The translations under genes and the position numbers were made by a program. A DNA stretch of 63,023 bases. It comes from JAAYJT01 sp037446395. Its GTDB lineage: Bacteria > Bacteroidota > Bacteroidia > Bacteroidales > JAAYJT01. The stretch spans positions 1 through 63,023 of the forward strand of contig JBBIIP010000017.1 of assembly GCA_037446395.1 (NCBI GenBank), in the 5' to 3' direction. Under the pieces are notes generated by a model. It saw only the letters and a program-made list of their open reading frames with translations. It ran no database searches and was not told where the DNA came from. Positions 7,167 to 15,101 of the stretch are shown in pieces (position 1 is the stretch's first letter; the number at the start of each line of letters is the position of its first letter).

Positions 7167-8792
7167 ATGATTATCCCTGATGCCAACCGTTCGGAGGGTG
7201 CCGGATTCGATCCCCTCGATATGCACAATTATCGGATTGAAAAGTTACCCAAACGCGAAAAAACCAGCTTTGAAAAATGGTTGGCTTTCGCAGGACCTTT
7301 TTTGGCGATCATCGCCTTTATCATGTTCGCCTTTGTGCTGAAGATTCCTTTTCTACAGGATATTGATCCATCGAAACTTGTATCTGAAACGGCAAAAAAA
7401 ATATTTGGTCAGATAGGCCCTGAAGCCTTTAGCCGCAATAACCAAATGATGCTGGCAATCTTTGCTGTGGGCATTATTCTGTGGATGACCGAAGCCATCC
7501 CAAACTATCTTACTTCGCTCATTCTCATCGTTTCGCTGGTGCTAACAGGGGTATTGCCCGAAAAAGAGGCCTATGCCCAATTGGGCCATCCGGTGATGTG
7601 GCTGAATATCATGTCGTTCGTTTTGGCCAGCATGCTTGTTGCAACGGGGGTTGCCAAACGCTTTGCCCTTTGGTTCATCCTGCGGTTTGGGAAAAATGCA
7701 TCTAGTATCTTCATTAGTTTTATTTTTATCAACCTGGTATTGTCGGCATTCATCTCTGCCACGACAGCCAAGGCAGCCATTCTGCTGCCTGTTTTCATGG
7801 TTGTCGCCGCCGTTTATGGTGCACGTGGAGGAACAAACCGCAACAATTTTGGCCGAAGCATCGTGCTGCAGAATTTGTTGAATATTAACCTTGGGGCAGG
7901 AGCCTTTGTCACCGGGTCGGGTGCAAACCTGCTTGCCGCAGCCCTGATCGGTGGCGCAATCGGCGGGCAGGTCTATTTCAGCGACTGGATGAAAGCCATG
8001 TTTCCGGTGATGGTGCTCCTTATGTTTATCGGATATTGGCTTGCCTATAAAGTTTTCTTTCCGCTTAAACCCAAAGAACGGCTTCCGCAAATCGAAGGTG
8101 GAATGGAACGGCTCAGGCAGGAGTATAACAATTTAGGAAAACTCAATATCCAGGAGGCCAAAGCCATCTTTATTTTTTTACTCATCCTTGGATTCTGGGC
8201 CACCGATCGCTACCATGGCATCAGTGCAACTGCTGTGGCTTTTGTTGGGGCCATCGTCGCATTGCTTCCCCGCATCGGAATCGTAAAATGGAATGAAGTG
8301 GATATTCCCTGGCACCTCATGTTATTTTCGGCTGGTGCCTACACATTGGGTTCAGGTTTTGATGCAACAGACTTGCCCTCAATCGGGGTGAATGCTTTTT
8401 TTGACCATCTCGGCATTGGCGAACACACACATTTTTGGGTTGTCTATCTTCTTTTAACCGGAGTGATGGTTTTCAGTGCTTTATTGTTTCAGTCAAAAAC
8501 CATGCGAACCATGATTTTCGTACCCATAGCCATTGGGGTGGCCAACCGTTTTGATTTTAGCATTATCAGCCTGGCATTGCCAGTGGCATTTATGATCGAA
8601 CATGTTTATGTGTTGCCATTTAACAGCAAGCCTGCGGCACTACTCTATGAAACCGATCACTACAACCTGACGGACACATTCAGATTCGGATTTTCGATGA
8701 TGGTGATCGCCTGGGTGCTAAATATCATTGCCGGAGAAACCTGGTTCAAATTATTAGGCATCACTCCCCAAGGCGTTTTTGGCATCTTCTGA
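7167..8792 (+). CDS. SLC13/DASS family anion:sodium symporter
   Basis: The 541-residue protein has about 12 hydrophobic segments and the divalent anion:Na+ symporter signatures: WMTEAIP at residues 106-112, SATTAKAAILLP near residue 197 (first substrate/sodium loop) and SKTMRTMIFVP in the second repeat. Family members carry dicarboxylates, tricarboxylates, sulfate or phosphate; fungal Pho87/Pho90-type relatives carry phosphate. The canonical SNT triplets are replaced by SAT and SKT, so the substrate is uncertain. An N-terminal cytoplasmic extension of about 40 residues precedes the first helix. Its place between a CYTH triphosphatase and an unknown membrane protein allows a phosphate or sulfate role, but a dicarboxylate carrier is equally possible. 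Confidence 0.85.
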   Translation: MIIPDANRSEGAGFDPLDMHNYRIEKLPKREKTSFEKWLAFAGPFLAIIAFIMFAFVLKIPFLQDIDPSKLVSETAKKIFGQIGPEAFSRNNQMMLAIFAVGIILWMTEAIPNYLTSLILIVSLVLTGVLPEKEAYAQLGHPVMWLNIMSFVLASMLVATGVAKRFALWFILRFGKNASSIFISFIFINLVLSAFISATTAKAAILLPVFMVVAAVYGARGGTNRNNFGRSIVLQNLLNINLGAGAFVTGSGANLLAAALIGGAIGGQVYFSDWMKAMFPVMVLLMFIGYWLAYKVFFPLKPKERLPQIEGGMERLRQEYNNLGKLNIQEAKAIFIFLLILGFWATDRYHGISATAVAFVGAIVALLPRIGIVKWNEVDIPWHLMLFSAGAYTLGSGFDATDLPSIGVNAFFDHLGIGEHTHFWVVYLLLTGVMVFSALLFQSKTMRTMIFVPIAIGVANRFDFSIISLALPVAFMIEHVYVLPFNSKPAALLYETDHYNLTDTFRFGFSMMVIAWVLNIIAGETWFKLLGITPQGVFGIF

Positions 8793-8828
8793 TGAATGAT
8801 ATATTTAAAAGCTTAGTATAAGTACAAA

Positions 8829-10289
8829 ATGATTGAAGAGGTATTAAAAATCCATGATAAATTTTCGATAGAAATAAAATTGGGATTTATTGCAAGGAAA
8901 AAGAAAAAAATCAGCGATTTTGCCTGCAATACATGGATTTTTATTCCCAATAGCCTCGATATAAACCAGGCTACTTATACAAAAACCGATTTCTACAGGG
9001 ATATAAAGTCCAATATCAGGCTGATAACCCCGGTATTTTTGTTGCGCGATGTAGCCGACAATCAGAAACTTCCGTTAAAATTTCTTGAGCAAGCCTTGTC
9101 TGAATTGGCCTCGACACCTACCCGCACAAACATTGCAGCCTATGAATACCAAATTCGAATGTTCCTTTCCATTCTGAAGAGTTCATTGCGCAATGAAATA
9201 AACCATATCATTCAAAACAACCACACAGATGATTTGGGATACCTCATCAACTCCTACAACGAAAACCTTAAGAAAATCATTTGGAACTATCGCAGCTTCC
9301 GACTCATAATAAATGTTCCGACAATCACCAAAGAAGTGATGGATTATTACTTGTTTGGAGATGAGTTTATGAGCAATCTTATTGAGCAGCATACTTTCAA
9401 ATTATTGAGTGAGCTGGAAAGCAGGCAGTTAATCCAACCTGTGCACAAACAGAAACTCCTCGATCTGATTCACAGTGAGATCAATTATAAAATAGATAAA
9501 AACTACCTTGTTGTAAATAAAGAAAGCCCCAACCGAAACCGCGAGTTAATATTCAGGCTTGGGTTGCTGAAAAAATATGCAGAAAGTGAACTTTTTCTGA
9601 ATGCCGATAAAAAGAAAGATGGCGCATTGGCCGAACAGGTTTACTATAGCCTGGCTGCAGGATTGTCAATGATTTTTGCCACTGCTGTTGCTTTTTCGTT
9701 TCAACAGCGCTACGGAAGCCTCACCATGCCTTTTTTTGTTGCCCTTGTGGTGAGCTATATGCTGAAAGACCGCATCAAGGAGTTTAGCCGATACTACTTT
9801 GCCCACAAATTAGGCCGCCGGCACTTCGACCAAAAAACGCAGATCACACTGAATGATTTTGAAATAGGCTGGAGCAAAGAAGCCATGGACTTTATTTCCG
9901 AAGCAAAAGTTCCGGCCGAAGTCATGAGAATCCGCGACCGATCAGCAATTTTGGAAGCCAATAATCGTATCAATACCGAAAGGATTATTCTGTATCGTAA
10001 ATTGGTACAGTTGCATCGCGAAAACCTAGATAAAAGCAGCAAGTTTGCCACCCTTGGAATGAACGAGATTATTCGCATAAATTTCTCAAGCTTCATTTCC
10101 AAAATGGATGATCCCATTGTTCCGCTTTTTGTTCCCGACGAGAAAAAGGGGTTTGAAACTGTTAAAGGAGAAAAAATATACTTTGTTAATCTGATCATGC
10201 AATTAAAAAGCGAAGACCAACTACTATACCGCCGATATCGTATTATGATCAACCGCGAAGGAATCGGGGGTGTTGAAACAATCGCGTAA
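8829..10289 (+). CDS. Unrecognised membrane protein with central helix pair
   Basis: I do not recognise a family for this 486-residue protein. Residues 1-265 are soluble and rich in helices and charged residues, with several tyrosines and hydrophobic strands near the N-terminus (WIFIPNSLDI, RLITPVFLLRD). Two hydrophobic helices follow at about 273-290 and 298-312, separated by the short loop QQRYGSL, so both large domains face the same side, most likely the cytoplasm. The C-terminal part (313-486) is basic and helical, then beta-rich. There is no signal peptide. It lies 36 bases after the SLC13 permease gene on the same strand, and is probably co-transcribed with it. A membrane-anchored signalling or enzymatic role in the phosphate island is possible but unsupported by motifs. 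Confidence 0.75.
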   Translation: MIEEVLKIHDKFSIEIKLGFIARKKKKISDFACNTWIFIPNSLDINQATYTKTDFYRDIKSNIRLITPVFLLRDVADNQKLPLKFLEQALSELASTPTRTNIAAYEYQIRMFLSILKSSLRNEINHIIQNNHTDDLGYLINSYNENLKKIIWNYRSFRLIINVPTITKEVMDYYLFGDEFMSNLIEQHTFKLLSELESRQLIQPVHKQKLLDLIHSEINYKIDKNYLVVNKESPNRNRELIFRLGLLKKYAESELFLNADKKKDGALAEQVYYSLAAGLSMIFATAVAFSFQQRYGSLTMPFFVALVVSYMLKDRIKEFSRYYFAHKLGRRHFDQKTQITLNDFEIGWSKEAMDFISEAKVPAEVMRIRDRSAILEANNRINTERIILYRKLVQLHRENLDKSSKFATLGMNEIIRINFSSFISKMDDPIVPLFVPDEKKGFETVKGEKIYFVNLIMQLKSEDQLLYRRYRIMINREGIGGVETIA

Positions 10290-10323
10290 TCCTGAACAAG
10301 AATTGCTTTAATTTATAAAAGGG

Positions 10324-11514
10324 ATGAACGTTCGAATCGTGTTTTATGTGACATTCTTTTTAATGCCCCACCTTCGAATTGTTCAGGCTCAGACGGATGC
10401 ACCCATCACTGTCCAACTTCCAGGCAAGCAGACTGGTACAATCTCTCAGACAATTACTGTCAATCTTCGCATCATGGCCAGATTGCCACAGGTGCTGATC
10501 GAGAGTTCAGGAATTATAGCCAGCCAACAAAACAAGATCTGGTCGCACGAAGATTCAGGAAACCTGCCCGAACTATACTGCGTCGACACCACCGGGCAAT
10601 TACTCAGAACCCTTGTTATATCAAATGCACAAAATGTTGATTGGGAAGATGTTGCCACTGATGCAGCTGGGAATGTTTACATTTGTGATGCCGGAAATAA
10701 CGACAATAACCGAAAAAACCTTGCAATCTATCGCATTCCAAATCCTGAAAATATTTCAGGAAATGCAGTTGCCGCAGAAATTATCCGATTTGTATTATCA
10801 GATCAAACACAATTTCCTCCACCGCTTTCCAACCGCAATTTTGATATCGAAGCGCTGATATGGCACAACGATACCTTGTTCCTTTTCTCAAAAAACCGCA
10901 GCACCCCGTTGAATGGATATTCCAAAATGTATAAACTGCCTGCACAGCCCGGCAATATGATTGCGCAACTTGTTGACTCGGTTTATCTTGGGAGTACCAT
11001 AGAAACAGCACGTGTTACCGCAGCCGACTTTCACAGGCAAACCGGAGAACTCATACTCCTCACCGCCAGGAAATTAGTATCGTTCAAAAATTATCCTGGA
11101 AGCAGATTTTTTAGTGGCGACCGGGTTGAATATGTTTTTTCGACCTTCCCGGGGCAAAACGAGGGCATTGTATTTATTGCACCCAACCGGTTATATATGA
11201 CAGAAGAGGGCTCAGGTAGCCTTGCCGGGTTCTTATACGAAATCGTAATTCCAGCCAATGGAATTTCTGGCTCGGATGACAATGAGCCAACATTCTTTAT
11301 TTACCCAAACCCTGCTGGGCCCATGCTCACAATAAATTCTTCATGGCCAGATTCTGCCCGCCTTAGCATTTTCGATATATCCGGAGATCTAATATATGTC
11401 TCAACCTTGGGCAATTGCAGAATTCTCAATATGACTTCATATCCTGCAGGAATATATTTTATAAGGCTTGAAGCCGGGCAACAGACGATGTCGCGCCGGT
11501 TTATCAGGCAATGA
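10324..11514 (+). CDS. Secreted beta-propeller-like protein with type IX sorting domain
   Basis: The 396-residue product starts with a signal peptide (MNVRIVFYVTFFLMPHLRIVQAQ). The middle, about 55-320, has repeated strand patterns such as KIWSHEDSGNLPELYCVD, GNVYICDAGNNDNNRK and LILLTARKLVSFKN that look like blades of a beta-propeller. The last 75 residues form a type A C-terminal sorting domain: FFIYPNPAGP, then RLSIFDISG, then PAGIYFIRLEAG and a basic end. This domain directs export by the type IX secretion system, whose core genes are in this window (30781-36810, 43740-46382). It should be secreted or held on the surface. Substrate or binding partner is unknown. It lies 34 bases after the preceding gene. 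Confidence 0.82.
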   Translation: MNVRIVFYVTFFLMPHLRIVQAQTDAPITVQLPGKQTGTISQTITVNLRIMARLPQVLIESSGIIASQQNKIWSHEDSGNLPELYCVDTTGQLLRTLVISNAQNVDWEDVATDAAGNVYICDAGNNDNNRKNLAIYRIPNPENISGNAVAAEIIRFVLSDQTQFPPPLSNRNFDIEALIWHNDTLFLFSKNRSTPLNGYSKMYKLPAQPGNMIAQLVDSVYLGSTIETARVTAADFHRQTGELILLTARKLVSFKNYPGSRFFSGDRVEYVFSTFPGQNEGIVFIAPNRLYMTEEGSGSLAGFLYEIVIPANGISGSDDNEPTFFIYPNPAGPMLTINSSWPDSARLSIFDISGDLIYVSTLGNCRILNMTSYPAGIYFIRLEAGQQTMSRRFIRQ

Positions 11515-11593
11515 CGCAACAACCATCAACCTTCTGATTTTCTCAGGGGGTTTCTGTATTTTCGCACAAGTTTTCCGAACAGGATTCAACGGT

Positions 11594-13510
11594 ATGCTGA
11601 GAAAACATTTATCAATCCCTTTGCTGATTCAACGCATCAGGTCAAAAACTGATCTTTCGTGGTGGGCTATATTCCTGGTTGCCCTGGTAGTGACATGGAT
11701 TAATTTCAACACTACTCCATGGAAGCACAACGGTGGTGTAATCAAGCATGATATTTTGGGATATTACAGCTATCTTCCCGCAGCGCTTATTTTTGATGAT
11801 TTGTCATTCAAATTTATTGACGATGATCCGGCGTTCTTTGGCGACAAAGTTTATCTGCACATTGCACCCAACGGAGGCAGGTATCAAAAAATGACCATGG
11901 GTTTGGCGTTTCTCTACTTGCCTTTCTTCCTGCTGGGCCATGCCGCAGCACACATTACAGGGGCCGAAATAACAGGATACTCGCCACCCTATATGTTCTT
12001 TCTTCAGTTCAGTTCACTCGTCTATCTATTAATTGGCCTTTTGCTGATCAGGCGAATCTTGAAACAGCATTTCAAAGATTGGATAAGTGCCCTGGTACTG
12101 CTTGCACTGGTCTTTGGAACAGGGATACTTTTTTATACAACTTTCGAAGCTGCTATGTCGCACACCTACAGTTTTATGCTTTTTACATTGTTTGTGTACT
12201 TGAGCATCGCATGGCAAACCCGGCAAACATGGAAAAATAGCATTTGGCTCGGCCTGGTGCTTGGATTAATTGTGCTCATCAGGCCTACGAATGGACTTAT
12301 CGGTTTGTTTTTGCTTTTATATGATGTAAAAACGGTTTCCGAATTTCTTGTGAGGATAAAACTATTTATTATGAATTGGAAAAAAATATTGGCGTTGGGC
12401 TTTTTTGCCTTCGTGGTGTTTTTTCCACAAATGTTGTTCTGGAAATACAACACTGGCCAATGGTTGTTTTATTCTTATGGCGAAGAAGGTTTTTTCTTTT
12501 TAAAACCAGAAATCCTAAACGGATTATTCAGCTATCGCAAAGGATGGTTACTATACACGCCAATCATGACTTTGGCCCTGGCAGGAATATTTATACTGTA
12601 TCGTCGCTATCGGCAATTTTTTGCCCCTATCCTGGCCTTTGCAGTTATGAATATTTATGTGGTATATTCCTGGTGGTGCTGGTGGTATGGTGGCAGTTTC
12701 GGATCCCGGCCCATGATTGATTCCTATCCATTGATGGCTGTTTCGTTGGCGGCAGTTATTTCATGGGCCTCCAATAAATTAAGCGGCAGGGTTGCCATCA
12801 TTGCGCTGGTCATCCTGTTCTGTCTGCACAGTATTTTTCAGACCATTCAATATCATTATGGTGCTATCCATTTCGATTCGATGACTAAAAAAGCATATTG
12901 GAATTCTTTCGGAAGAGTAAGAGCAAAACACCCGTTTTGGGATTATTTGCAAAGTCCTGACATCAATGGGGCGATGAAAGGAATGGAAATCACCGCCCAG
13001 CCAGCAACACCCACTCACAATGAGGCTAAGGAAAAACATACTTTCGAGGCTTTCCTGTCATGCGATTATGAACACATTACTGAAACCGGTAAGATGATAT
13101 ACTCAAGCGATGCTGAAATTTTAATTGAAGGGGCTTCTAAACTATCAGATGAAATAGCGCGATCAGGAAAATTTGCTGTCAGTCTTCACCGAAACGAGCA
13201 ATTTGGCTCTGATTTTCAACTGCAAGTGAATTCTGGAGACATTTATAAGTTAGCCATTTGGAAATATCCAGCCAATGGCAATGGGGGCATTGCATTCACC
13301 GCCATGGTCGAGAGCGAGTTCTATAATTATACTCAAATAACCTCCCTGGTTGACGATAGGGGATGGGGAAAAGTTGAGCTTGAAGTTCTGGTACCAGATA
13401 CACTCGCAGGCAGAATGAAAGTTTATCTATGGAATCCCGGATCCGAAAAAGTTTATTTTGATGACCTGACTATTGAAAAGGTTAAAAGTGGGCCGATTAA
13501 GAATGATTAG
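11594..13510 (+). CDS. Polytopic membrane protein, GT-C glycosyltransferase-like, with C-terminal beta domain
   Basis: The 638-residue product has roughly 11 membrane helices over residues 15-425 and a soluble C-terminal domain of about 190 residues that looks like a carbohydrate-binding-type beta sandwich (NGGIAFTAMVESEFYNY, WNPGSEKVYFDDLTIEK). An early extracytoplasmic loop contains acidic residues (GGVIKHDILGYYSY and FIDDDPAFFGD), as in GT-C enzymes that use polyprenyl-linked sugars. The frame is open further upstream, overlapping the previous gene, but the ATG at 11594 (MLRKHLS) directly before the hydrophobic part is the sensible start. Its 3' end overlaps the convergent gene at 13507 by 4 bases. 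Donor and acceptor are unknown; an envelope glycan or protein glycosylation role is inferred. Confidence 0.75.
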   Translation: MLRKHLSIPLLIQRIRSKTDLSWWAIFLVALVVTWINFNTTPWKHNGGVIKHDILGYYSYLPAALIFDDLSFKFIDDDPAFFGDKVYLHIAPNGGRYQKMTMGLAFLYLPFFLLGHAAAHITGAEITGYSPPYMFFLQFSSLVYLLIGLLLIRRILKQHFKDWISALVLLALVFGTGILFYTTFEAAMSHTYSFMLFTLFVYLSIAWQTRQTWKNSIWLGLVLGLIVLIRPTNGLIGLFLLLYDVKTVSEFLVRIKLFIMNWKKILALGFFAFVVFFPQMLFWKYNTGQWLFYSYGEEGFFFLKPEILNGLFSYRKGWLLYTPIMTLALAGIFILYRRYRQFFAPILAFAVMNIYVVYSWWCWWYGGSFGSRPMIDSYPLMAVSLAAVISWASNKLSGRVAIIALVILFCLHSIFQTIQYHYGAIHFDSMTKKAYWNSFGRVRAKHPFWDYLQSPDINGAMKGMEITAQPATPTHNEAKEKHTFEAFLSCDYEHITETGKMIYSSDAEILIEGASKLSDEIARSGKFAVSLHRNEQFGSDFQLQVNSGDIYKLAIWKYPANGNGGIAFTAMVESEFYNYTQITSLVDDRGWGKVELEVLVPDTLAGRMKVYLWNPGSEKVYFDDLTIEKVKSGPIKND

Positions 13511-15090
13511 ATTTTTCGAAAAACATATACCATATAATCATTATCTCCGAGCACTTTAAAGGGATATAATGGTTCGAATTTCTTTAGTAGTGTGTAATCG
13601 GTGCTTTCGATAAGGCGCTGCAGTGGTAGCCCTCCCTCATTAGGCCCAAAATGCGCATCCCACACAACGATGCCTCCCTGTTCAACATTCATCCCTGGGT
13701 TTTCCCGATCCGGAACTTTTTCCTGTATGCGCGAATAATCGTGGGGGTCAATTTCGAGAAATAGAAAAACATTTGGGTCATAATAATATACTTTCCCATG
13801 GTCTGAAACATGGGTTTTAATCCATCTGCAAGCCTCTTTTATCACTTTAGCCGATTGATCGAGTGGCACTGGAAACTCGTAAATAATAAAAGCAGTTCTG
13901 ATAATCAGCGCAAGCACCAAAACCTTCAGGAAGATTTTGATAGCTGTTTTCTTAAAAGAAAGCAATTGCTCTAGCCGGTTATAACCTTTTAGGCTGAAAT
14001 ACACTGCAGGAGGAATTATCAATGCCATGAAGCGATACAGTGCCAGCGCCCCTGTGCCCAAATACCACGCCAGCGAATGAAAAGCCAACACCAACAATAC
14101 CGGCAACAATATCAGCACAAACTCATCAATATTCCTGCTCTTCAAACTGAATCTTGTTTGGATTAACTCCAAAATATGAACGATCACCCCTGCCCCAAAC
14201 AATAAAGCCAATGGAATTCCGATAATTTTTCCGGCGTTTTCTATATAGAAGAAAATACTCCCGCTGCCATAAAGCTCCGCTGAAAATTTCCCATAGGGAA
14301 TTTTTGTGAACACCCAGAACAAATCATGATGGTGTGCCCATCCGGCAAAAGAAAAGATAATTAACCCAGCCGGTAGAAATAACAGTGCCTTCCATTGCCG
14401 GCGGAGTGCCAACATAATTAAAAACAAAGGCAGGATAAGCATACCTTCGGTTCGAGCAAGCGGAATAAATGAGATTATAAAAGCGGCCCATGAAAAATTC
14501 CCTTTGAAGTATAAATAGAATGCAAGCACCAGGCATAAACTGCCGGTTATCTCGGTCATTGCACTTGGAATGAGCGACATGAAGACCGGGGCAAATAAAA
14601 CAAAGAAAATGATCAGGATTGCATTTTGCTGTCGGCGGGTTTGAGCAAGTCTAAATGCAAAAAAGGCAGTGAGAATTCCCGCAATGACATTATAAATCTT
14701 GGCACCATGATATCCAAGTTGGGCGAAAGGAGCACTTAGTATTGTAAAAAGTGGCTTTCCCCAGTAATCCATGAAAAACCCGGGATATCTAAAGGCATAA
14801 CGCGACAAGCGGAAATGATGCAGATCATCTGCGCCCCCATATGTTCCCTGTGAGAGCAATGAAATAACTGAAAATAAAATCAGTAACAAAACTACTAAAC
14901 CCAGTGCGATGTTTGTCTGGGCCTTAGAGTTCAGGCTTCCGTTGACAAACAATAGTTGCAGACGCGTAAGGAATAATCGAATTTTGTTTCTCCATCCCTT
15001 TTTAATATATAAATATTCAGTGCGATATGAATGTGTTTGCGTTTTTTTCCAGGAGTCAGGCCAATAATATAGGTATTCCTTTTTTTTCAT
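13507..15090 (-). CDS. Polytopic membrane protein, GT-C/ArnT-like glycosyltransferase candidate
   Basis: This 527-residue protein has a basic cytoplasmic N-terminus, about ten to eleven membrane helices from residue 60 to 420, and a soluble C-terminal domain (KVIKEACRWIKTHVSD, VYYYDPNVFLFLEIDP). The first periplasmic loop carries GGADDLHHFRLSRYA, an acidic pair at the place where GT-C fold enzymes such as ArnT or mannosyltransferases hold their catalytic aspartate. It therefore probably transfers a sugar from a lipid carrier in the periplasm. The gene starts 12 bases after the MurF-Alr gene on the same strand and ends interlocked with the convergent gene at 13510. Its precise substrate is not readable. 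Confidence 0.72.
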   Translation of the reverse strand: MKKKEYLYYWPDSWKKTQTHSYRTEYLYIKKGWRNKIRLFLTRLQLLFVNGSLNSKAQTNIALGLVVLLLILFSVISLLSQGTYGGADDLHHFRLSRYAFRYPGFFMDYWGKPLFTILSAPFAQLGYHGAKIYNVIAGILTAFFAFRLAQTRRQQNAILIIFFVLFAPVFMSLIPSAMTEITGSLCLVLAFYLYFKGNFSWAAFIISFIPLARTEGMLILPLFLIMLALRRQWKALLFLPAGLIIFSFAGWAHHHDLFWVFTKIPYGKFSAELYGSGSIFFYIENAGKIIGIPLALLFGAGVIVHILELIQTRFSLKSRNIDEFVLILLPVLLVLAFHSLAWYLGTGALALYRFMALIIPPAVYFSLKGYNRLEQLLSFKKTAIKIFLKVLVLALIIRTAFIIYEFPVPLDQSAKVIKEACRWIKTHVSDHGKVYYYDPNVFLFLEIDPHDYSRIQEKVPDRENPGMNVEQGGIVVWDAHFGPNEGGLPLQRLIESTDYTLLKKFEPLYPFKVLGDNDYMVYVFRKI

Positions 15091-15101
15091 CGCTAATGAA
15101 A

